A DNA stretch of 64,000 nt, taken from the NCBI RefSeq assembly GCF_000003815.2, contig NC_049984.1, forward strand, positions 13,904,851-13,968,850, in the 5' to 3' direction. Position 1 is the stretch's first letter, and each line of letters begins with the position of its first letter. The notes under the pieces are model-generated. The model was not told where the DNA came from, searched no databases, and saw only the letters and a list, made by a program, of their open reading frames with translations. Below are positions 43,937 through 54,674 of this stretch, one piece after another. The stretch is from Branchiostoma floridae. Its lineage: Eukaryota > Chordata > Leptocardii > Amphioxiformes > Branchiostomatidae. A program made the position numbers and the translations under genes.

Positions 43937-45612
43937 AGCAACATTATTATAAGGACAGAAAGAAATCATCATGACAGTACAGGCTTTCTCTAATTATATA
44001 AGGGCTGTCTCCAGGACCCGTCCCGGAAAGGAAATTTGCTTATTGGCAAAGAAAGAGATTTCACCTACCCTTCCCAAACATCAGAGCTTCATGACACAAA
44101 AGTGATGAACATGTATTTTCATAAGATTAAATTGACAGATTTAACAACAAAAATGAACAACAAACAATTAGTGGGATGGAAAAAAATTAAAGCTGCAAAC
44201 AGCCCTGGTTCCTTAAAAATGTGCTGATTTATTTAAGATATAAAAACAATGTGGAATGATGACATGATGATACCCATTGTGTCAGATAAAGTCTCTAAGC
44301 AACGTCTATCTGCAGAGTGCTGAGGAACTGGTGGTGTCAATGGTACAGACAGAACTCCAGGGCCCCTCCCTTGGTTTACCTTTTGTCTAATTGAAGACCA
44401 CTTAAGTTTTATCCATGAGGAGTTGCATAGACATTTTGATACATTTTATTATTTGATTTATGTTATTAGTTATTTGAGGTGCATACCTTATCAGTATGCA
44501 CCTTGGTCCCTTTATTTTCCTTTTTGCATGACAAGGCTCTGCCATTGTGGCATTGCCAAAAAAAAGGTTTTAAGGTATCATGAATAGTGTGGTGACCTGG
44601 ATCTCTGCATTCTACTTAAACATAACTTTCTGTGTTTTGTTACAATGATTTAATTTCAAGAAAAATGTGTCTTTATTGCTTCTGCAATAATTAAGATAGC
44701 TTGTAGCCGTGCTTAATGTGGCAAATTTCAGTGTTGCATAGGTATATACAAAATTGTGGAATTATGGTATGTATGAAAGTTGCTCTGATATTATGCAATA
44801 ATATAGCCATGTAATATATGCCTAGCATATTAGTACTTGTAAGCTGTGGAAAGCAAGTGATAATGGTTTGCATATGATCTGATAGATCTACTGTCCCTCA
44901 AATTGTTTCACAAATTGATCATTTTTCTGATCAAGATTATTTTTCTTACTAGTGCATCATAAGAAGCTATAGTTGCACTGTACACACATATTTTTATAGC
45001 CATGTAGATTACAATTAGGAAAAGTTACTTATATTTGATTACAAATTGCAACGTTCAGAGTACGTTATTTTCGCATAAAGAGTAATGATATGGCTGGTTG
45101 CAAAGTAAACTTGTTTGCGGGTACTTTTAGTACTTGGTACCTAGACTTGTTAGTTATCTAAGTTTTGAATAAATTGTACTTAGATTCTTGTTAAAGCTAC
45201 TGCAACGTTACTGCATTCTGTTACTGTCAGTAAAGCAACACTATGCTTTGTTAGTGTACGTGTACACCATGTACCAGTGAAATTATATATGTTGAGTTTT
45301 TGATGCCACGGTGTTGTGTGAATTGGTTTAATATAGAATACCAGAATATGCAACAAATGTGAGACAACACAACTGTGCCGTGTGTTCCACCAGGCTTGTA
45401 TAATGTTAGATTAACACAAGTAGCATACTTATATGAAAATGGTGTCTGACATGTTCTATTTATGACATTACGGATACATAATACTTTTGCGATATGGAAA
45501 CATTTATGAAAAGTTGATTAAACAAACTACGCATTAATATAAATTTCGCGCCAGATGTCAGAAGTAAAGTTAACGTCTTGTTGGCTGAGTCGAGGTGGAT
45601 TTTAGGGACGGT
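43937..45612. other. Non-coding stretch between ANO10 and the axonemal-type gene
   Basis: No coding segment recognised. AATAAA occurs at 45168-45173. A perfect 10-bp-arm hairpin, AGGTGCATAC...GTATGCACCT, lies at 44477-44503. The downstream minus-strand gene must end within the last few hundred bases, but no clear polyadenylation signal was found. Confidence 0.4.
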
Positions 45613-48522
45613 TCAGTCATGGCTTGTGGGGAGGTTGACGCCCCTGTCACGGTAGAACCCCTTGAAGACATGCGCGACTCGCACGTACTCTCCCCGCATG
45701 GGCGGGTCGCACGGTCGGTTTAACAAGAAGCCGTACTGAGAGGAGCTCCGCAGGGGCACCGCCTTGGAGGTCTCCTGGAAGTTAAAACCATAGTTGGGAC
45801 ATCCAGTGCAGTTAAACAGGTCCAGAAACGCCAAATCTATACAGGTCAAAATATTAGTTACAATAAAATCTATCATTTACTAGCTCTTGCTGTCCTTGGT
45901 GCTGAATATGCCATCATATGAACACACGGACAGGTTTTGCGCGACACGGTTTGGGACCTCCAGTTCTGTTAAACAGCTCTAGAAATGCCAGAGAATTATA
46001 CAAGTCAAATCATTATTCATTTATCTATTCATCTCAAAACGGGTGGGGCCCCAGGGACTTTTGAAAGTTGATTTCCAAGAGGCCCCGCCATACATGTCAA
46101 CAAGACAAACAACGTGTTACAGTCAGTCAATGTTATATAAAGACACCAGTGGACAATATACAGTAGATCACATGAAAACCGAGGCGTCAAAACAAAATCA
46201 GTGTCCATTTCATCAATGAGATTTCATCAGATAAAACCTCATTGATTTCATAGTCGTAAACGTTCAAAGGCCAACCCGAAAAGTTACGATAAAATACAGC
46301 GTGTTACTAGCTTTCACTGTCATTGGTGCTGAATATGCCATTATCTGATGAACACACGGACAGGTTTCGTAAACTATGGAACACTGAAACATCAGTAAGG
46401 AGAATAACACTTATTTGTGTTGGTTCAGACTGCAACAGACCAAGATACAACTTGACTATTAATACAATACCCCAACAATTTTCCTGCTGGGTGACATGTT
46501 TAAGTAGACAATGAAGGGAAGAGTAGGGTTACCTCCGCGTGGACATTGAGCCCCACGGTGTGCTGTCTGTCATCACGGTGCAGCTTGCTGTTGTAGTCAG
46601 ACTCCTGGTTAAACAGACGTTCGTACGCACTTTTCTCTTGATGCTGGCAGGAGAAACAAAACAGGAGAGTTTGTCACAACATTTCGAGGGCAAATTTTTA
46701 AAAAGCCTGTTCTCTCTCTACGTCCGTGCTGTCTGTGAGTGCATGAAAAAAAATCCAATCAGATATCCCTCGTCTTTATCGAGTATTGTATATTTTTACA
46801 TTTCTATAAATGTGTAACAGAACGTGTCGATAGAACACAGTGGAGCGTAGCGAACGGAGTTCGAGAACGAATAGAACGTTACCGGTATCTTATGAAAATA
46901 AAGGAGAGTTTGGTTTGATCGTCTCACAAGACAGACGTGTCGTCAATTCCTCCGACTAGTTGTGTTACATATCCAACATTGGTGGCAGCGGTGGGATGCC
47001 GCTTTCGAGCGGCCGGACCCGTGATGAAACACCATCCTAGGCCCTCTGCCCGCTACCGTGTCGCCCGACTCGCCCGGAGACCATCGGCCAACCGTCTGAT
47101 CACCCGACAACGTCTACCATGTGTCCAGCCGTCTCCGCTCGCTGTCGCTGACGACAAAGCCCGACTCCGCTCCACCCTGACACCGTCCGTCACTGACCGC
47201 GTGTACCTGAGTCTCCTGTAGACCATGCCGCAGTCTTCATGGCCCGACCCAACTCGGATTTCACACCAAGGACCCGCTCCTGGACGCTGTCCACCTCGAT
47301 CAAAGCCAACCTTGAACTTTTGAGAATGAGCACCGGCGCAAACTTCTGCTGTGACCTGACCGAACTGCAAAAGGGCATCGACTTGCTCCAGGAAGGCCAC
47401 TAACTTGTCATTCCGCAAGACCTACGAACTTGAAATGTACTGCTGCACGATGTCCTGTCCATAATATGTTATGTATTTTGTCTGGAGAGTATTGTGATAT
47501 TGAGTACTGTGGTGCTTACCTAGGAAGAACAAGAGCCTTCGGGACGACACTCCTAGGAAGAAGGCTACTTTCCCCTTTGTCAGAACCTGCGAGGTTGCTG
47601 ATCATGGAAATACTGTCGCAATGATTGAATTTTGTGCATTGAAACTATTTGAACTGATGCTTACCAAGTGTACCAGTAGAATCAATGACATTATTGATGC
47701 CTGTGGGACGACTACTGTATAAGACTATCCTGACCACGCTGAGGGTGTGATGTCGAATGACTATGTCTGTATGTATTAGTATAATGTTTGTGCAGAGATG
47801 TTCGTGCTCTGAAGTACTTTAAAATGTTCGTCGTTTGTCATGAGTTAAGCAGATAGATAAATACAGGCATTTGAGGGCAAATGCCAAAGTTTGTGGGGAG
47901 GAATGTAACAGAACGTGTCGATAGAACACAGTGGAGCGTAGCGAACGGAGTTCGAGAACGAATAGAACGTTACCGGTATCTTATGAAAATAAAGGAGAGT
48001 TTGGTTTGATCGTCTCACAAGACAGACGTGTCGTCAATTCCTCCGACTAGTTGTGTTACATATCCAACAAATGTAATATTTACTTTCCACCTCTCCACCC
48101 ACCTCTTTGTTGTTATTGTAGACCGTCATGTTAGATTTCAGCATTTCCTCGGTCAGTACGATGTTAGGCTTTCCCAGCCTCCCTCGCGTCGCGAGGTGGT
48201 TCTTCTCCAGCCGTTTTTCACGCTGAAGAGACGGTTAGAACATGCTGAACATTTAAAGTTAACATCAACTTCCTACTTATACACACACTGTTTCATCTTT
48301 GAAAACAATAAATACAACATGTCTATTTCCTCATTCCTCACAGATTATGAAAACGTTTCTATTTCATTCCAGCCTTGAGGCATTAGAACAGAAGTAAGTT
48401 CTATGAATGGTGTTGTTGCCTACATTGACGTACTCCTGCCACTGTAGTTTCTGCTCGCCAGGTGACCAGTTCTTCAGACCGTACATGGACATCTTGTGTG
48501 TTCCTTCCCCTGGGTACGACAT
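45613..48522 (-). CDS. Small axonemal-type protein resembling CFAP90/C5orf49
   Basis: Four exons (48522-48424, 48222-48103, 46643-46533, 45774-45613), all phase 0, give 163 residues. It starts MSYPGEGTHKMSMYGLKNWS. The third exon has SAYERLFNQESDYNSKLHRD and DRQHTVGLNVHAE. The last exon runs SSQYGFLLNRPCDPPMRGEY, then HVFKGFYRDRG. The order Tyr-Asn...KLHRDDR, then S-x-YG...N+P, then HV..FYR fits my memory of CFAP90 (C5orf49), a ciliary microtubule-inner protein, but the N-terminal half is not recognised. It has no signal peptide or membrane helix. An earlier acceptor at about 45855 would break the frame, so the GAG at 45774 was chosen. A young LTR element lies in the second intron. Confidence 0.72.
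45797..46370. repeat. Duplicated exon-intron fragments in the last intron
   Basis: Segment 45951-46015 is a diverged copy of 45797-45850, which holds the upstream part of the terminal-exon region: on the minus strand both read CTGTTTAAC after a GGC(A/G)TTTCT block. Segment 46303-46370 repeats 45873-45943, sharing TTGGTGCTGAATATGCCAT and GAACACACGGACAGGTTT. This suggests old local tandem duplication of the end of the gene. Confidence 0.6.
46813..48069 (+). mobile_element. Miniature LTR retrotransposon (TRIM-like), complete, young
   Basis: Two LTRs of 166 bp (46813-46978 and 47904-48069) read identically. Each begins TGTAACAG and ends CCAACA (TG...CA), and contains AATAAA. Right after the 5' LTR is TTGGTGGCAGCGGTGG, a likely tRNA primer-binding site. 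The 3' LTR is preceded by the purine tract GTGGGGAGGAA. AATG flanks both ends (46809-46812 and 48070-48073). The 925-bp interior has no reverse transcriptase, integrase or gag; it starts G+C-rich with only short frames. It therefore needs enzymes from an autonomous relative. It lies in an intron of the axonemal-type gene. Confidence 0.9.
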
Positions 48523-49560
48523 GTTTCTTTGTCTCTTCTTATAGTTGAACTAAATGAAGCGGGATAGCAAGGTTTGCTTGGGACTTCGCTATGACTACTC
48601 CGTTTGTTGTGGCTTTGGTTCTAGAACGCTACATTTGTAGTCTTTGTGACGTGGGTTATTGACAACGAACAGATGGTTTGTGTCCTCGGTTTACATCGCG
48701 GCCATTGAAGTGGCATAGCTCTATGAACTTCAATTTTGGAACCAATTTGTAGACAAGTTTATAATGGATTCATCAAGGATTCCTCAGTGAAAGTGTAGCC
48801 AACAATTCTAACCGGAATCGCCACCAAAATCCCAAATGCAACTAAATTGAAAATCGCCACATTTCAAATCACTGCCAATGTTTTGTTTTTTGAAAGGTAT
48901 GGTTTTCCCAAGGGCTGCAGAATTTGAAAATTTAAACTTTTAACCACGTGACATGTTTATTCTAGACATCACTTTTGTGAAAGATATTGCTTTTATTAGT
49001 AGAACAGTTTTCTGTTCATACAAATTCTTACTGCATTTTAAAAGATAGAGCTTAAACTGTAACTTATCAGACACATACAGATAAATTAACTTTTTGACCT
49101 TAACATATAATGCATAATTTTTTTTGATCATACTTAAAAACATGTCGTTGTTAAAAGTATGTAACCTCTTCATAACATGTTATCATTATGTCATCAGTAT
49201 GAAAAAAGATGTTGTGTTGCATAAGAGAAAATAGCAACAGAATGCATGGCCAGTAAATGCTTGTCTTTTGTGTGCATGTCAGAAGTGATATCATAGTCTC
49301 AGATCTTGTCTTGAAGGGAAATTCAATGATAACTTGGCAGCAGAAACTGAAAGGCATAGTTCAACTTTATTAATATGTTGCATCTTGTTTTACAAAGTGC
49401 TTTTTTTCTTTGCAAAATGGTAAGAAGGTGATCAATTTTCAACATATAATAGAGGAAAATGAAGATTATAAGCATATATTTGTACACAGTTGTATGGGTA
49501 AAATTTTATGATTTCTGTGTAAAAATATTAGTAATAAAATCCAGGGTAAATTCTAGATCT
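48523..49560. other. Intergenic, no recognised gene
   Basis: Promoter side of the axonemal-type minus-strand gene followed by AT-rich sequence up to the GST-A polyadenylation site. No TATA box, repeat or coding segment was recognised. Confidence 0.4.
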
Positions 49561-49566
49561 TTTATT
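49561..49566 (-). terminator. Polyadenylation signal for GST-A
   Basis: TTTATT on the plus strand, AATAAA on the minus strand, 258 bp after the GST-A stop codon. Assigned by position. Confidence 0.5.
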
Positions 49567-49823
49567 GCTTTATGATGAACATTTCAATACAGCAATGTGC
49601 AGACAATACTTCCTGTAAGGCATTTAGGTTGACAAAATATGTATCTTTTAGGTTCAGTATTGCACGTGACAAAGAGAAGCTGCATTGTTAAATTGCATTC
49701 TTAAAATACAGTTAAACACTAGTATTCTAAGTGACTGTTGACTTGAACATACTGCATGTAGTATCAAAGACTCACCCTCAAAGTACACATACAAAGCCCC
49801 CTTAAAGAAACTAAACATCATCT

Positions 49824-52235
49824 TTAAAACAAGTCTTTGAAGTAATCTGGACCAGGTGCCTTCTTCCAGTGGGGCGGCCAGGTCTCCTGAACAGATGGAC
49901 GCTGCTTCACCTGTAAAGAGAAAAGAATCTTTCAGCAAATACTGTTGGGTTGCACATTCATAATAGGGACAAAATATTAACACTGAAGATACAAGGTAGA
50001 TTGTATATACAAGCAAGTCCCAGACAAGCTTACATTCTTTGGGTCAACATGTTGTTTTAAGCACACATTGTAACCTCATGTGAAGGGCAATTCACTCACG
50101 TTGACAGCCTTCTAACTGTAAAGTACCAAATAACAAACAAAAGCATACAAACAGTTTCTGCTGTAGCACTGTAGGAATGACCTACGATGTCTATTTTCAA
50201 ACTTGACCTTTGTCTCCTCAATTAAAACATGCCTATCAAATATTGTGAAGATCTATCAACAGCTTCTCAAGTTATGCACACAAAAATAAAAAGAAACTCA
50301 ACCATGTTACATTTCTAAACCGGGGCCAGGCCGGGCCGGGCTGTTTGCGAAAATGAAAAATAGAAATGTATCCGTAAAATATACACAAATAATGCCCATG
50401 ACTATTCTCTTGTAGTTTGGTGTCTCTTATGTCATACTTTTTGTTCCCGAAAGCTGCGCGGCAGGGCCCCGGGTTGGAAATGTGGCGTAGATTTTAGGAG
50501 CTCAAGAGTGTTTGTTGTGAGACCTGCACCACAAGGTACTCACCATTTCATAGTACTTGGCCAGGTTTGGGCAGCATGACTGGATGGGGAGGCCCAGTCT
50601 CACCAGGAAGGCGAGGGAAGGCCAGAACGTGGCATCAGCAACGCTGAAGTCCTTCCCAGCAATGTGTGACCCAGGTCCTTGCTAAAAAATGATACAGTTT
50701 ATCCAGATAATTTAGAAATATGACATTTGAAAAGTGACAAATTGAATTCAAACATGCAATCATCTTATGATAAACTTATGATAATTTCCCTCCTTTGACT
50801 TCCAAGGATATTGGTCTTAGTCTGCAATATATTTACTGGCTGTGTGAGAAGCAAGTAGATACAATCTCCTGGGTCGCGGGATTCGAACCCACGACGAACC
50901 AGGGCCGCCAGATCACAAACCCAACACGCCAAACTGTTAGATCAAAAGGGTCATACCTGTTTGGCGCTGATTTGGTGGCACTTCGCTGTTACACCTGTAT
51001 GATTTTCTATACTTGTTGTGTACATGTACATTCAAGATTGAATTCCGTACAGACATACCTTGGCAAGGTGTCCCTCCCAGTACTTAACCTCCTGGGCAAG
51101 ATTTTGCTTCTTCTGCTTCAAGAGATCCTTGGGAAAAAGGAACAGACAAAAAAGTGTTTTAATCCATACACATACTTCATAGATACCAATACCATGTTCA
51201 TATGGTACACACATATAACAAAATACTGTGAGAATGTGTAAGTTGGCTAAAAATACTTATTATTAAAATTTGTGTGAACCATAGTTGTTTATGACTGTGA
51301 CCGCTGGGTGATAGCTTTTTATTATGTGCATTTGTGTTTAGGCATAGAGACATATCAGAGGACAAATTAAACAGTTTGTATCCCTTTGCAGGAAACACAT
51401 ACCTGGAATGGTACCAGCCTACTTGTCAATACAACCAGCGGTGACCTGAAATACCCCTAATTTAGACCTGACTTGGTGTTACCTGGTTGATGTCCTCAGG
51501 TTTGGTTGTCCACATGTACATCAGGGTGTCCAGCACCATTTTCTGCCGCACATTCTCCGCCTCCAGGCTACGTTGCAAGACTGCAGCCTGCTGGGATAGC
51601 TCCTCAGGCATCAACTGGGTCCCTTGACCTTTGAAGGCACTCTGGAAAGGTCAAATGTTTGGTTTATTCTATCCTGTAAATCATGTAAAAGGAACAAATT
51701 GATATATAACAGGTTATGCTACAAAATCTTAATTTTCTCTTTACATTTAATGGACAATGTAACTGACAGGTAAACGAAGCCACAGATAAAACGAAGATTG
51801 ATAAAATTAAGAAGTAGAGTCAACAACATATTGGGGTGGGAAACTGTATAGTATATTACCTGTATAGCTGCTGTGTGATCTTACCTCAACATACTGGCAG
51901 ATCCCCACAGATTCGTTGATGATAACCTGACCATGCTTGAAGATAGGAAGCTGTAATAAACATTGATGTTCTGTTAGTTTAATGTCATTATCATATAAAA
52001 CATTACCAATAGAATTCTTTCAAAGAGAAAGTACTTTTTGGAGAAGGTGATAAAGACTAACTTGGCCACGAGGGTTGAGTTTGAGCATTTCCTCCGTCTT
52101 GTGTTCCTTCTTGTCCATGGACAGCAGGTGACTCTGGTATTTCACCTTCTTCTCCTCCAGACACAGCATCGCTCGCCAGCAAGGGAAACTTCCCGAACCC
52201 CAGTAAAACTCCGTCTCACTCTCCTTGGCAGCCAT
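49824..52235 (-). CDS. Glutathione S-transferase, rho class (GST-A), complete
   Basis: Cytosolic enzyme that conjugates glutathione to electrophiles. Exons: 52235-52062, 51950-51885, 51641-51483, 51127-51059, 50681-50544, 49910-49824, all phase 0, totalling 230 residues. The N-terminal thioredoxin-like domain has FYWGSGSFPCWRAMLCLEEK and MLKLNPRGQLPIFKHG, including the cis-Pro region and NESVGICQYVE. The C-terminal helical domain has WEGHLAK, GSHIAGKDFSVADATFWPSL and VKQRPSVQETWPPHWK. The WGSGS-PCWR start and the RPS...TWPPHW end are typical of rho-class GSTs of fish and amphioxus. The first donor is GTTAGT. The first ATG of a longer frame (52283) was rejected in favour of MAAKES, which matches the family start. 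It is head to head with GST-B. Confidence 0.93.
50866..50945 (-). repeat. tRNA-like sequence in GST-A intron, non-functional
   Basis: On the minus strand CTTTTGATCTAACAGTTTGG, a TTTGTGA loop and a T-arm GTGGGTTCGAATCCCGC occur in tRNA order. It resembles the segment at 38535-38615 in the same orientation. No pairing 5' acceptor strand was found. It is probably a tRNA-derived repeat. Confidence 0.5.
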
Positions 52236-52307
52236 GTTTGCCTGTGATAACCAACAAATATCAATGATATACAACGGGTACACTCTTGAGAGCTTATTAG
52301 TGACTTA

Positions 52308-52494
52308 TTGTAAATGCATTTAAATTTACAGGGATTTAATTTCTCGGGAGCGGGAATAAACAACTTTTTGCGGTAGTTTTAAGTTCGCGACAGCACCAGG
52401 CATGCAATGTAGTCTCTTACTGCCATGGAAAAATATTCGCCATGGTTTTAAACAGTGAACATTAAACCACCGCGAAAGTTTCTGCATTTAACCG
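52308..52494. mobile_element. MITE, family B, copy 3 (inverted)
   Basis: About 187 bp, with ends TTGTAAATGCATTTAAATTTA and TTCTGCATTTAACCG, in the opposite orientation to copies 1 and 2. It shares CCACCGCGAAAGTTTCTGCA and a diverged GTTTTAAGTTCGCG. It lies just upstream of the GST-A start codon (about 70 bp), so it may be part of the GST-A promoter or 5' UTR. It is the most degraded of the three. Confidence 0.68.
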
Positions 52495-53197
52495 TTATAG
52501 TATTTTGCAACAGTATCATGAAATAAAGTATAATATGTAGTAAAACTCAATCTCATTCTCCTTGTGACGATCAATAAGTCATTTGATGTTCGTCCATCGG
52601 AGTCGATGAGGACCTTGACTTCAGTTCAGTTCAGTTCAGTCGCCCTTGTAGGTCCAATGTCAACTATATACAACTGGTAACGTTACACTCTTGAGAGTTT
52701 AATATGTGACTCATTTTGTAACTTTATCATGAAATAAGTATAGCATGGCATGTAGCTGATGTCAGCAGTTATGTAGATTGTGTCTGCACAAAGCCAATGC
52801 AAACAATTGTCCTATGTGGCATTGATAAGAGTGTATTTATACTTAACCTGCAGGGGGAGGGATGTAATGAAGGGAGACAAGCAAAATCATGCCCATGACA
52901 ACCAACAACAGTATGCATGGCTGAACACTAGTTGTGCTGTTAATAGTTGTGACTGCCTGAGCATAAGTTGGTGAAAGTTAATTAAAGAAAACACGACTAC
53001 TCAGTCGCCAGTTCTCTGATGGCATATTACACAGTCTCTTGTTCTCTGATGGCATATGTGACCAAGGAGCACTCTGGGCCTGTTGACAAGGGTAAAGCTC
53101 CTTGACCATGTGACGTATTGTGTGAGATATAAAGCAGGTGACAGGTGACGCAGGGTGGGCGGGGCACAGCCAGCATATCTGTAATGTGTTTTGTAAA

Positions 53198-53207
53198 TGA
53201 CTCAGCA
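53198..53207. promoter_or_regulatory. NF-E2/antioxidant-response-element core upstream of GST-A
   Basis: TGACTCAGCA matches the consensus bound by NRF2 (CNC)-small Maf dimers. It is 963 bp upstream of the GST-A start codon and lies inside the block shared with GST-B intron 1, where the corresponding site is TGAGTCAGCA. Function is inferred from the motif and the neighbouring gene type. Confidence 0.4.
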
Positions 53208-54570
53208 CTCTGTGCTGTCTTCAGACAATACAAACAGTAGCTCAGCGTGATGTGTTTGTCCCATGCTGCACACACAATGACATAGATACTTGTCGGTTTT
53301 TCACCTGCAACTTAACAGAATGTGTCAATCTGAACTGTAAAAAGAATGGTACAGGGTAATACATTATGTTCGTTGCAGAATGACAGAAGGAAGAGAGTTT
53401 AGAAAAGATAAAAAAAAAGTGGTATTAAACGTTACCCAGTATGTGAGAGGGGTTTAAGAACCCTGCCTACGTGCCCAAACGCACAGAACCAAAACAGAAG
53501 CAAAAGATCGTGAATGCTAAGACACACGTTACAGCAGACGCAACGTGTAACCAAAAACGTATAACGTGATAATGATAAATCTAGCAAGCCTACGTGCTAT
53601 CGGCGGAGGAATTGGTCGTCGGCTGCCAGGACCAAGCGTTGTAGAGAAATCTGGTGCTTGCACTTTGAACTCACGGGTCACTAGTAGCCCACGTGTGCTA
53701 TATGGGGCCTCTGATGGGAATGTTTGGTCACGCCCACCACGTGTCAATCACGATGAGGGGCTAGTCCGCTGAGACCCAAGGTGAAGGACGTATTATCAAG
53801 CGTGGAATATAACGTTAGAGTTGCTACACAAAATAGGATAAGATATGGATTTATCTGATGGCATATAGAACTTTAGAACAGTCGCCAGCTTGGTTACACC
53901 CAGCTAGCACGTGATGGTATCTATTATATTGCCACATGTAACGTCAACACTAATAATAATAATAATCACCTGAGGTGTATTTTTCCAGCCAGTAGATACC
54001 CAAATTATGAGCAACTAACACTACCGTTAACAAGAGTTCGGAAAACCTTATACCTCCATGAAATATTTTGAGCCTTTGAAGATTTATCGTTTCATATTGT
54101 CTCATTCATCATGCAAACAAAACTGTAATTGGCATAATCTATTTTATTCTGTTTATTACGGTCTTCTTTAGAAAATAATACATAACGTTATGTATGTAAT
54201 ACTATGTATAGTAGTCATTTCATTTGGCAACATTCCATGTTGACATTTTATCATAGATTATGTCAATGGCTTTTATACAAATTTAGCTAACTTACACTTG
54301 TCACGACGAAGGTGTGACGGTATATGTGGCAAATGTGTCATTGTGACTTTATTATAAGGTTTCGCGATCCAGATGCAGAATATTTCCTGGATGCCGCCTA
54401 GCTCCTACATTGAACCCCTTTGAGGAGCTGATTGGTGCAGTTCTTGTCTCTGACGCCCCCATGAGGGTCTGCATGCTGTTTTTCCCCGCGAGGAGTAGCA
54501 TATTGCCCTAGCAGACATTGACCCCCTAGCTCACTTACCACACAGAGACTGAAATCTAACCTTTACCCAA

Positions 54571-54674
54571 TGGTCACGTGTTCCTGTTACATAATATAAT
54601 GTAGCGTCACCATTACGTTACACACAAACACACCTGTCCTTCTGTGAGGAAACGTTAGGCTGCATTTTCTAACC
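54571..54674 (+). promoter_or_regulatory. GST-B proximal promoter, conserved with GST-C
   Basis: TGGTCACGTGTTC (an E-box, CACGTG) and the block GGAAACGTTAGGCTGC just before the ATG recur nearly unchanged before GST-C (59526-59610). Between them is an AT-rich ATAATATAAT at the position where GST-C has TATAAA. Conservation between duplicates marks the likely core promoter and leader. Confidence 0.5.

Larger units (their letters stand above)
52236..54570. other. Interval between head-to-head GST-A and GST-B
   Basis: Holds MITE copy 3, a TTCAG pentamer run at about 52617-52640, and a block with GGGTGGGCGGGGCACAGCC at about 53153-53171. That block recurs in GST-B intron 1 and, more diverged, near 58065-58090 and 60518-60540. 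No coding segment was recognised. The interval probably contains the promoters of both GST genes. Confidence 0.5.

Noticed and set aside
45775-45876. Longer terminal exon of the axonemal-type gene starting near 45855
   Set aside because: The TATAG acceptor there gives the wrong phase after GLNVHAE and leads to a stop; the TTCCAG acceptor before 45774 keeps the frame.
47053-47418. 121-codon minus-strand frame inside the LTR element
   Set aside because: It lies in the G+C-rich non-coding interior of the miniature LTR element and resembles no gag, pol or other retroelement protein.
50866-50945. Functional tRNA gene
   Set aside because: Same reasons: there is no 7-bp acceptor stem, and the sequence lies in a repeat context within a GST intron.
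52236-52283. Upstream in-frame ATG for GST-A (MYPLYI...)
   Set aside because: The family begins at the equivalent of MAAKES; the 16 extra residues have no family counterpart and are likely 5' UTR.
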